A stretch of DNA of 6,551 nt from an uncultured Clostridia bacterium (GTDB lineage: Bacteria; Bacillota; Clostridia; Oscillospirales; Oscillospiraceae): contig CAMGPO010000068.1 in NCBI GenBank assembly GCA_946060825.1, positions 1-6,551 on the forward strand. Reading direction: 5' to 3'. Under the pieces are notes generated by a model. The model ran no database searches, had not been told where the DNA came from, and saw nothing but the letters and a program-made list of their open reading frames with translations. Of this stretch, positions 1 to 5,431 are shown piece after piece. Position 1 is the first letter of the stretch, and the number at the start of each line of letters is the position of its first letter. The translations under genes and the position numbers were made by a program.

Positions 1-798
1 ACCCTCGTCCAGCTTGCCGGAGGCCTGGGTCAGGAAGGTGGCAGCCTCAGCGTAGTAGATCGGGATGAATACCAGTTCAACACCGGAAGCCTTGATGGCA
101 TTGATCTGGGTGGTGAAGTCGGTCTTGGTGTCCTTGGTGAAGGTCTGGACTTCCTTGATGGTGATGCCGCGCTCGGCAGCCTGGGCCTTGAAAGAGTCAA
201 ACAGGCCGACGGAGTAGTCGATGTCGGACTGATAGAAGACAGCGACTTCGGTGGGCAGGCCATTGTCGGCAATGTAGTTGGCGGAAGCGGTGCCCTGGGC
301 GGAGTCCTGGAAGCAGGCACGGAAGGCCGCGTCGTTGCCCTTGATGGCGTTGTCGGCAGAAGCGGAGGGAGTCAGGATCAGGATGCCGTCTTCCTTGGCG
401 GCAGCCACGATGGAAGCAGTCTCACCGGACAGGACGCCGCCGAGGGAGAGCTTCATGCCGCTGTCCATCAGCTTGCCGTAGGCGCTGACCGCGCTCTCGG
501 GATCGCCCTGGGAATCCTGGAAGTTGAGGGTCAGGGTCATGCCGTTGACGCCGCCGGCAGCGTTGATCTCGTCAACAGCGATCTGGGCGCCGTCGCGAAC
601 CGCGCAGCCATAGACAGCATAGTCGCCGGTCAGGGGACCGACGCCGCCGATCATCAGTTCGCCGCCTTCGGCAGCGGGTTCTTCCGCGGCGGGTTCCTCA
701 GCGGCCGGCTCCTCGGTCTTGGAACCGCAGGCGCTCAGGCAGGAGATCATCATGGCCAGGGCCAGGATGAGGCAGAGCAGTTTCATGGTCTTTTTCAT
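1..798 (-). CDS. ABC transporter substrate-binding lipoprotein, branched-chain amino-acid (LivJ/LivK) type, C-terminus cut by window edge
   Basis: Reading leftward from ATG at 798, 266 codons run open to base 1. Residues 1-23 are a lipoprotein signal peptide (K2, K3, hydrophobic core LLCLILALAMM) with lipobox LSAC and lipidation Cys24, so the protein is probably anchored outside the membrane. An acidic linker with EEPAA repeats (about 29-44) follows. From about residue 48 the sequence fits a type I periplasmic-binding fold of the Peripla_BP_6/LivJ family: GPLTGDYAVYG (54-64), a DEINAAGGVNG helix/turn (76-86), GGVLSGET (120-127) and TPSASADN (143-150), stretches that in this family contribute to the ligand pocket. 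Such proteins hand amino acids or amides to a LivHMGF permease; the actual ligand cannot be read here. Family members are usually about 370-400 residues, so roughly 100-130 are missing. The start is supported by AAAAGAGG (815-808), 9 nt upstream; Met5 (786) is a less likely alternative. Permease genes, if present, lie to the left. Confidence 0.92.
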   Translation of the reverse strand, partial: MKKTMKLLCLILALAMMISCLSACGSKTEEPAAEEPAAEEPAAEGGELMIGGVGPLTGDYAVYGCAVRDGAQIAVDEINAAGGVNGMTLTLNFQDSQGDPESAVSAYGKLMDSGMKLSLGGVLSGETASIVAAAKEDGILILTPSASADNAIKGNDAAFRACFQDSAQGTASANYIADNGLPTEVAVFYQSDIDYSVGLFDSFKAQAAERGITIKEVQTFTKDTKTDFTTQINAIKASGVELVFIPIYYAEAATFLTQASGKLDEG

Positions 799-823
799 TT
801 CACTTAACCTCTTTTTGATCAGA

Positions 824-852
824 TTTATTTCAAGCCGTTTGACCGGCTTCAA
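824..852 (-). promoter_or_regulatory. Weak candidate promoter for the substrate-binding protein gene
   Basis: On the minus strand TTGAAG (852-847) is followed after 17 nt by AATAAA (829-824), each matching four of six bases of the sigma-A consensus. Transcription would begin near 817, giving a very short leader just reaching the ribosome binding site at 815-808. The spacer contains a 6-bp inverted repeat, AAGCCG/CGGCTT (832-837 and 844-849). The match is modest, and the gene might instead be transcribed by readthrough from the small gene upstream. Confidence 0.25.
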
Positions 853-868
853 ATACAAAGAAAAATTT

Positions 869-911
869 AAGCGGCCTTGCCAAAAAAGCAAAGCCGCTTT
901 CATGCAGCGGC
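869..911 (-). terminator. Hairpin region after the small membrane-protein gene, possible terminator with an alternative stem
   Basis: In the leftward transcript, seven nt after the stop codon, three complementary segments occur: GCCGCU (911-906), AAGCGGC (899-893) and GCCGCUU (875-869). The second and third form a 7-bp stem that continues past one mismatch into a further 4 bp (UUGC/GCAA) around a 7-nt loop. It is followed by AAAUUUUUCUUUG, a U-rich stretch displaced by 3 nt from the stem. This resembles an imperfect intrinsic terminator of the small gene. The first and second segments can instead form a 6-bp stem with a 7-nt loop, which would disrupt the terminator-like stem. The same region is the upstream leader of the substrate-binding protein gene. 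Confidence 0.5.
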
Positions 912-917
912 CACTTT

Positions 918-1199
918 TTACCCGAGATGCTTCTCAGGGGGCCGCGATGCATACGCTTGCTTTTTTGGCGCTTTCCTTCGCCAAAGCAGTACAGCCAGGC
1001 AAATTACCTGAATCGGAAGGACTACCAGCAGGCACAGTCGAATGTCCAGGACAAGCAGCAATACAATAAAAATGGACACTGCCAGAATTGCAGTGTCCAT
1101 CAGCATATGCATCTGGTTTTCAGGCATAGAGAAAGAAGCCGGTGCACACATCTGGGCATCAGCAGCACAGGATTTCGTTGCAAAACCGTAAAACTGCAT
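918..1199 (-). CDS. Small two-helix membrane protein of unknown function
   Basis: A 93-residue protein I do not recognise. The start at 1199 (MQFYGF...) is chosen because GAAAGGAG (1216-1209) lies 9 nt upstream; longer in-frame versions would start inside or upstream of this site. The N-terminal third (1-34) is polar with Cys11 and Cys18 and is rich in Met and His (M17, M25, M30, H31, M32, M34). Two hydrophobic segments follow, about 36-51 and 55-73, separated by a short D52-I-R54 turn, so a helical hairpin in the membrane is likely. The tail (74-93) is basic (RRK, KK, R, K). A near-consensus promoter lies directly upstream and a hairpin downstream, so it appears to be its own transcription unit between the MATE operon and the substrate-binding protein gene. 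Its codons are less GC-rich at the third position than those of its neighbours. The reading frame is well supported by the signals around it; function is unknown. Confidence 0.65.
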   Translation of the reverse strand: MQFYGFATKSCAADAQMCAPASFSMPENQMHMLMDTAILAVSIFIVLLLVLDIRLCLLVVLPIQVICLAVLLWRRKAPKKQAYASRPPEKHLG

Positions 1200-1231
1200 C
1201 AAAATAGGCTCCTTTCTCATGGATTGCTCAC

Positions 1232-1260
1232 ATTTTATCCATACTTTTCGCAAAAGTCAA
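1232..1260 (-). promoter_or_regulatory. Strong sigma-A-type promoter of the small membrane-protein gene
   Basis: On the minus strand TTGACT (1260-1255) is separated by exactly 17 nt from TAAAAT (1237-1232); each hexamer matches five of six consensus bases. Transcription would start near 1225, leaving a leader of about 26 nt that contains the ribosome binding site GAAAGGAG at 1216-1209. This is one of the three best promoters in the window and is strong evidence that the gene starting at 1199 is real. Confidence 0.75.
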
Positions 1261-1294
1261 TCGGAAGAATGCGCCAACTTTCGCTGCCGCAGTT

Positions 1295-1320
1295 TCTGAC
1301 GTTTTGTGCAAAACGACAGA
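1295..1320. promoter_or_regulatory. 26-nt imperfect palindrome, candidate operator upstream of the small gene
   Basis: Arms TCTG-A-CGTTTT (1295-1305) and AAAACG-A-CAGA (1310-1320) flank the 4-nt centre GTGC. Ten of eleven arm positions pair; the exception is the A/A mismatch at 1299/1316. It sits 35 bp upstream of the -35 hexamer of the promoter at 1232-1260, a place where an activator or repressor could bind. I do not recognise the motif. It could also be a chance hairpin. Confidence 0.35.
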
Positions 1321-1386
1321 TGTGCGGGATGGATGGACATTTCCCGCCAATGATTGGGGGAAAACGTGCGAAAACAGGACAGCACC

Positions 1387-1409
1387 GCGGAAAAACCAAG
1401 TTTTTCCGC
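1387..1409 (-). terminator. Perfect 10-bp hairpin at the 3' end of the MATE/DUF2284/Nim operon
   Basis: GCGGAAAAAC (1387-1396) and GTTTTTCCGC (1400-1409) form a perfect 10-bp stem closed by a 3-nt loop. It begins 6 nt after the stop codon (1418-1416) of the flavoprotein gene. There is no U-tract after the stem in the leftward direction; the U-run is inside the stem. It may therefore be an mRNA 3'-end stabiliser or a non-canonical terminator. Its position right after the last gene of the operon is the main support. Confidence 0.5.
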
Positions 1410-1415
1410 CAGATG

Positions 1416-1880
1416 CTACCGGCAGGCTTTTCCGGTCAGCGCCCCGATTTCCACGGCCCAGACCGCCGTGACGGCGGCGGAGCGGCGGATGTAATTCTCC
1501 CCCGCTTCCCGGTAGGCGGCGCTGTATTTTTCGATCAGGAGCCGCAGGCCGTGGGCCTTCTCCTCCGGATCGGTCACGGGCCGCGCCCGGCCGAAAGCGA
1601 CCGCACTGCTGTAGCGGGTGCCGAATTTCTCCGGCTGCACCTCGGTACCGCCCACAACCGTGAAGCAGACCGCCGGACGGCACAGCAGGTTTTCGGTCTT
1701 TTCGCCCGATTGGGCGCCGTGGAAGTAGATGGTATTGCCCTCCAGGGCATAGTTGATGGGGACGGCATAGGGGTTTCCTGCTTTGTCGGCCGTGGCCAGC
1801 ACGCCGTATTCCCCGGCTGCCAGAATGGCCCGGGCCTCCGCCTCCGGAAGTTGCCGGTCTTTTCTCCGCATTTCTGCCAT
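1416..1880 (-). CDS. Pyridoxamine 5'-phosphate oxidase-like FMN-binding protein, Nim family
   Basis: A 154-residue protein of the split-barrel flavin-binding superfamily, Pyridox_ox_2/NimA-like branch. Visible family features are the early beta strand YGVLATADKAGNPYAVPINY (25-44), then IYFHGAQSGEK (51-61, with His54 and Lys61, the segment that usually contacts the flavin phosphate) and the VCFTVVG strand (71-77). The mid-protein Y90-SSAVAFGRAR segment and the C-terminal helix and strand are also typical. Length is normal for the family. Some relatives reduce 5-nitroimidazole drugs and give resistance; many others in gut anaerobes have no known substrate, so drug resistance should not be assumed. 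The start at 1880 is chosen for its AGGAGG (1892-1887), 6 nt away; longer in-frame starts up to 1979 would overlap the upstream gene. It begins 10 nt after the DUF2284 stop, and its ribosome binding site overlaps that stop codon, which suggests coupled translation. Last gene of the operon. Confidence 0.88.
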   Translation of the reverse strand: MAEMRRKDRQLPEAEARAILAAGEYGVLATADKAGNPYAVPINYALEGNTIYFHGAQSGEKTENLLCRPAVCFTVVGGTEVQPEKFGTRYSSAVAFGRARPVTDPEEKAHGLRLLIEKYSAAYREAGENYIRRSAAVTAVWAVEIGALTGKACR

Positions 1881-1890
1881 GGTTTCCCTC

Positions 1891-2424
1891 CTAGTCAAAG
1901 ACATACATACCGAACAGGGCCACGAGGCCAGGTCCGCAGTCGTACTCCAGGCCGCAGCGCTCTGCAAGCTTCCGGACAAAGACGCAGTAGGCCGACATAC
2001 AGGAGAATTTCAGCGCCGGGAAGCGACAGGGCTTCCCCTCGGTGATGGCACAGGTCTCGCAGACGTTACAGCCGCTGGCGCCGACCATGAAGCCGCCGGG
2101 CCATTTCTCCTGAAACCGGTCGATCAGCGCCCGCTCCATGCGGTTGTGGGCGCCCTTGGCCGGTTTGACCTTCAAATTGTCCATGGGGTCGTCAATCTCC
2201 CAGAGGGTCTGCAGCACCAGAGCGTGCCGGTGGGCGCGGATCCGCTCCGCCATCTGCTGCGGCGTGCCGCAGTCCGGCGGACAGGCATAGTTGACGCCGT
2301 ACTTCCCGCAGAGATTTTCCTCGCAGCAGACCAGAAAGCCCGGCTCAAAGGGGATGTCCTTCGTGTCCACCAGGGCTGCACCCGCAAAACCGGCCTTCTC
2401 TGCCATGTAGATCATTTCTTCCAT
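1891..2424 (-). CDS. DUF2284 cysteine-rich predicted metal-binding protein
   Basis: A 177-residue soluble protein with 13 cysteines in two clusters. The first is CC....C (33, 34, 39) followed by YACPPDCG (Cys48, Cys52); the second is GCNVCETC (119, 122, 125) with GKPCRFP (Cys133). Further Cys lie at 142, 147, 157 and 163. This two-cluster pattern, with the CPP and C-x2-C-x2-C-x7-C spacing, is the signature of DUF2284 proteins, annotated as predicted metal-binding. The CxxCxxC part looks like an iron-sulfur cluster site, an inference since the biochemical role is unknown. Start at 2424 is supported by AGGAGG (2438-2433), 8 nt upstream. The gene begins 15 nt after the upstream MATE stop and ends 10 nt before the flavoprotein gene, so it is very likely co-transcribed with both. 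An electron-transfer or sensing role next to a flavoprotein is possible but unproven. Confidence 0.88.
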   Translation of the reverse strand: MEEMIYMAEKAGFAGAALVDTKDIPFEPGFLVCCEENLCGKYGVNYACPPDCGTPQQMAERIRAHRHALVLQTLWEIDDPMDNLKVKPAKGAHNRMERALIDRFQEKWPGGFMVGASGCNVCETCAITEGKPCRFPALKFSCMSAYCVFVRKLAERCGLEYDCGPGLVALFGMYVFD

Positions 2425-2439
2425 GGGTCTCGCCTCCTG

Positions 2440-3822
2440 TTATCTGGCTGTATTGTACCCGGAATCCCTCAATTCTGTCAAGGAGTGGGGAAAAAGCTTT
2501 CGGTAAAGCCGGGCAAAATAGACAATCTCCGCTACGGCGGTGATGCTCCAGGAGAAAATATAGAGCAGATAGAGGGATGTAATCGTGCCGAACCAGGCAA
2601 AGATCGTGTAGACCCAGATCACGCGGAACACGCAGGAGCCGAGCACCACAAGGACGGTAGGCACCAAAGTGCGGCCCAGGCCCCGGGAGGCGGCGATGGT
2701 GCAGTCCATAAAAGCCGAGAAGGCGTAGGACAGGCCCATGATCCGCAGACGGGTCAGACCGGCCTCCGCCACGGCGGCGTCCGGGGTGAACAGGGCGAGG
2801 AACTCCCGCCCGAAGAGCACCAGCAGTCCGCCCAGCAGGGCGGCGAGGCCGAAGGAGTAGGCCAGGCTGAGAAAATAGCTGCGGAGGATACGATCCCGCT
2901 TTCCCGCCCCGTAGTTCTGGCCGATGAAGCTGGAACAGGCCGTATAGAAGGCGGCCATCATGTCGTAGACCAGCCCGTCGGCGTTGGCTGCCGCCGCGTT
3001 CCCGGCCACAACCGTGGCGTTGAAGGAGTTGACGCCAGCCTGAATGAAGAGGTTGGCTGCCGCGAAGATGGCGTTCTGTAGGCCCGAGGGCACGCCAATG
3101 ACCAGCAGGGCCCGGGCCTTCTCTCCGTCCAGCCACAGCCGCTTCCACCGCAGGCCGCAGGGGGCGGGACTCCGGACGAGGGCCGCCAGCACCAGGGCGG
3201 CGGAGACGTACTGGGCAATCACGCTGGCCAGGGCCACACCCGCCACATTCAGACGGCAGACGATGACAAAGAACAGGTTCAGCAGCACGTTGAGCACGCC
3301 TGCGCCCAGGAGGTAATAGAGGGGTCGCTTCGTCTCGCCAACGGCACAGAGGACGCCGCTGCCGTAGTTGAACAGTGCCGCCGCAGGCATACAGAGGAAA
3401 TAGAGCCGGAGGTACAGCACCGCTCCGGTCATCAGCTCATCCTTGGTATGGAGCATGGCCAGCAGGCCGCGGGCAAAGCCCACGCCAACGGCCAGGAGCA
3501 GCAGTCCCTCCAGCAGGCAAACCAGAGCAGCGGTGTGCACCAGCGCCCCAAGATCGCGGCTGCGTTTGGCCCCGAAGTAGTTGGCCGCGAGGACGTTAAC
3601 GCCGCCGCCCATACCAATCACCAGACCGGTGAACAGAGTGACAAGGATGGTAGTCGAGCCGACGGCGCCGAGGGCCGCCGAACCGGCAAACTGGCCGACG
3701 ACGGCGATGTCCGACATATTGAACAGTACCTGCAGCACATTCGACAGCATCAACGGGAGACTGAACCGGAGCATCTGCCGGCCCAGGGGTCCCTCCGTCA
3801 CGGATTGGAGACGGACCGCCAT
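2440..3822 (-). CDS. MATE family efflux transporter (second of tandem pair)
   Basis: A 460-residue integral membrane protein of the multi-antimicrobial extrusion family (MatE, COG0534), which exports cationic or other small molecules in exchange for Na+ or H+. Hydrophobic segments are consistent with 12 helices in two six-helix lobes. The N-lobe opens with FSLPLMLSNVLQ (20-31) and NMSDIAVVGQFAGSAALGAVG (35-55), where Asp38 lies at the position of the helix-1 cation-binding Asp known in NorM and DinF. The C-lobe repeats the pattern with LFIQAGVNSFNATVVAG (258-274) and SFIGQNYGAGKRDRI (298-312). Length is normal. The ATG at 3822 is preferred: GGAGGG (3837-3832) lies 9 nt upstream and the ATG follows the first MATE stop after a single nt (TGAgATG), pointing to translational coupling. 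An in-frame ATG at 3972 would add 50 non-hydrophobic residues inside the upstream gene and is unlikely. By eye it is only distantly related to its neighbour, so this is not a recent duplication. Substrate unknown. Confidence 0.92.
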   Translation of the reverse strand: MAVRLQSVTEGPLGRQMLRFSLPLMLSNVLQVLFNMSDIAVVGQFAGSAALGAVGSTTILVTLFTGLVIGMGGGVNVLAANYFGAKRSRDLGALVHTAALVCLLEGLLLLAVGVGFARGLLAMLHTKDELMTGAVLYLRLYFLCMPAAALFNYGSGVLCAVGETKRPLYYLLGAGVLNVLLNLFFVIVCRLNVAGVALASVIAQYVSAALVLAALVRSPAPCGLRWKRLWLDGEKARALLVIGVPSGLQNAIFAAANLFIQAGVNSFNATVVAGNAAAANADGLVYDMMAAFYTACSSFIGQNYGAGKRDRILRSYFLSLAYSFGLAALLGGLLVLFGREFLALFTPDAAVAEAGLTRLRIMGLSYAFSAFMDCTIAASRGLGRTLVPTVLVVLGSCVFRVIWVYTIFAWFGTITSLYLLYIFSWSITAVAEIVYFARLYRKLFPHSLTELRDSGYNTAR

Positions 3823-3823
3823 C

Positions 3824-5173
3824 TCACACGGCCCTCCCGGCAGATCCTCTCCGCAGCTTCCGGAGACAGGTACAGGTGAAAGCGACGGAGAGCACCATGG
3901 AAATGCTCCAGCCGACGGGCCATGCCAGCCAGATGCCGACGGAGCCGAGGAGTCCGGACAGCACCTTGGCAAGGACGACCCGCAGCAGCAGATCCGTAAA
4001 GGTGGCGGTCATAAACTGCAGCATCCGGCCCATGCCCCGCAGCACGCCGTCGGAGACCAGCTTGGCCGCCACGACCACATAGAACACTGCCAGAATCCGG
4101 AGAATCTGAATGCCCGTCTCCATGGCCAACCCGGCAGGCCGGTCGAGGAAAATGCTGAGAAGCCAACTCCCGGCAAAAAAGTAGAGGAGGGCCAGGGGGA
4201 TACAGAGCATCCACACCAGCTTCAGCCCGGCCAGGAAGCCGCCACGGATCCGCTCAGGCTTGTCCGCTCCGAGGTTTTGGGCCGTGAAGTTGGAGATGCC
4301 GTTTGCCAGCGTCGTCAGGGAGGTGATGACCAGATTGTTGAGCTTGATCGCCGCCGAATAGCCCGCCATGACGCTGGACCCAAAGGCGTTGATGACGCTC
4401 TGGATGATGATATTGCCGACGGAGATGAAGCTCTGCTGCAGGATGCTGGGCACGGCCACCACGGCCACCCGGCCCAGAAGCCGCCAGGAAAACACCGGCA
4501 CCGGGCCGTCGGTCCGGATCGTCCGGAACCGGCGGAACACGACCCCCATGGCCAGCAGGCAGCTCACACCCTGGCAGAGGAAGGTTGCCCAGGCGACGCC
4601 GTCGACGCCCATGCCGAAGGCGGTCACAAAGAGGATGTCGGCGGCGATGTTGGTCGTCGACGAGGCCGCCAGAAACAGGAAGGGCGTCCGGGAATCGCCG
4701 AGCGCCGAGAAAATGCCGGTCGCCACATTATAATAAAAGACAAAGGGCAGACCAAGGACGTAAATCCGCAGATAGAGGGCGGAATCCGCCAGAACGTTCT
4801 CCGGCGTCTGGATCAGCAGCAACAGGGCCGATCCGGCCAGAAGTCCCGCCACCATCAACACGGCGCAGAGGACGGCGCAGGCGATCAGGGTCGTATAGAC
4901 CGCTGTTTTCAGCTCCCCGTACCGCTTCGCGCCGAAGAGCTGGGACACGACGACGGAGCAGCCAATGTTGCAGCCAAAGGCAAAGGCGATGAAAATCAGG
5001 GTGATCTCATAGCTGTTGCCGACAGCCGCCAGAGCATCCTCGCCGATAAACTTGCCTGCGACGAAGCTGTCCGCGATGTTATAGAGCTGCTGAAAAATGA
5101 CGCTGCCAAAGAGGGGCAGGCAGAAGCGCCAGAGGACGGCAGAGGGTTTCCCCTGGGTCAAATCCCGGTTCAT
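3824..5173 (-). CDS. MATE family efflux transporter (first gene of the operon)
   Basis: A 449-residue 12-helix MATE antiporter. The N-lobe shows FCLPLFGSVIFQQLYNIADSF (17-37) continuing into VAGKFIGEDALAAVGNS (38-54), with Asp35 at the expected helix-1 cation site. A cytoplasmic-loop SQLFGAKRYGEL (77-88) and the second-lobe counterparts IIIQSVINAFGSSVMAGYSA (255-274) and FTAQNLGADKPERIRGGF (296-313) follow; the FGA(K/D) loop after helix 3 and its repeat are typical of the family. The polar tail ends LRKLRRGSAGRAV. The start at 5173 is chosen because GGAGGGG (5187-5181) lies 7 nt upstream; an in-frame GTG at 5200 would place that site inside the gene. It is the promoter-proximal gene of a four-gene leftward operon, about 97 nt downstream of the predicted transcription start. 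Substrate cannot be inferred from sequence; drug, metabolite or flavin-type compounds are possible for the family. Confidence 0.92.
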   Translation of the reverse strand: MNRDLTQGKPSAVLWRFCLPLFGSVIFQQLYNIADSFVAGKFIGEDALAAVGNSYEITLIFIAFAFGCNIGCSVVVSQLFGAKRYGELKTAVYTTLIACAVLCAVLMVAGLLAGSALLLLIQTPENVLADSALYLRIYVLGLPFVFYYNVATGIFSALGDSRTPFLFLAASSTTNIAADILFVTAFGMGVDGVAWATFLCQGVSCLLAMGVVFRRFRTIRTDGPVPVFSWRLLGRVAVVAVPSILQQSFISVGNIIIQSVINAFGSSVMAGYSAAIKLNNLVITSLTTLANGISNFTAQNLGADKPERIRGGFLAGLKLVWMLCIPLALLYFFAGSWLLSIFLDRPAGLAMETGIQILRILAVFYVVVAAKLVSDGVLRGMGRMLQFMTATFTDLLLRVVLAKVLSGLLGSVGIWLAWPVGWSISMVLSVAFTCTCLRKLRRGSAGRAV

Positions 5174-5276
5174 GGCCGATCCCCTCCCCGCTTGCCGCAC
5201 GCCTGTGTTTTCATTGTATTCATTGATTCCACTTCCATTTCCTGGCCCGTTGTATCAGACACCGGGCTCCGCACCC

Positions 5277-5305
5277 GTTATAATACAAATTCCGCCTTAT
5301 GTAAA
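5277..5305 (-). promoter_or_regulatory. Promoter of the MATE-MATE-DUF2284-Nim operon
   Basis: On the minus strand TTTACA (5305-5300) and TATAAC (5282-5277) are separated by 17 nt; both hexamers match five of six sigma-A consensus bases. Transcription would start near 5270, giving an approximately 97-nt leader before the ATG at 5173, long enough to hold a regulatory element. It is the only good promoter found upstream of the four leftward genes, whose short gaps leave little room for internal promoters. Confidence 0.7.
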
Positions 5306-5315
5306 TTGCAAGTTT

Positions 5316-5332
5316 TTGATATTTTTTATCAA
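5316..5332. promoter_or_regulatory. TTGATA-N5-TATCAA dyad next to the MATE promoter
   Basis: A perfect 6-bp inverted repeat with a T5 centre, 10 bp upstream of the MATE -35 element. Variants TTGATACAA (5382-5390) and TTGTATCAG (5250-5258) occur on either side. The symmetry and repetition are what a dimeric regulator site would look like; the regulator is unknown. AT-rich chance occurrence is possible. Confidence 0.35.
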
Positions 5333-5431
5333 CGCACCGGGAATATTTCGGCACACTCCCTCTGAAATATTGCATAATTATTTGATACAACTCCGTTTTG
5401 TTCCGGTTAAAATTCATAAAATTGTCTAATT

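Noticed and set aside
1228..1683. 151-codon leftward frame across the 1200-1415 gap
   Set aside because: It is the shifted-frame continuation of the Nim-like gene, Gly/Arg-rich, then runs through hairpins and the promoter at 1232-1260.
1416..1979. Longer version of the Nim-like protein starting at 1979
   Set aside because: It would overlap the DUF2284 gene by about 30 codons; the AGGAGG at 1892-1887 clearly marks 1880 as the start.
927..2045. 372-codon open frame on the plus strand
   Set aside because: Runs through a promoter, a hairpin and two leftward genes; no family motif and no start signals.
1783..3081. 432-codon open frame on the plus strand
   Set aside because: Antisense to the Nim, DUF2284 and MATE genes with low-complexity composition; all three leftward genes have clear family motifs and ribosome binding sites.
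2440..3972. Longer version of the second MATE protein starting at 3972
   Set aside because: The extra 50 residues are Pro/Ser/Gly-rich and lie inside the first MATE gene; the ATG at 3822 has a proper ribosome binding site and matches the family start.
3581..5365. 594-codon open frame on the plus strand, opposite both MATE genes
   Set aside because: Its product is dominated by Gly, His, Gln, Asp and Arg with no recognisable domain, it has no ribosome binding site of note, and it lies antisense to two certain MATE genes. It is the complementary shadow of GC-rich codons.
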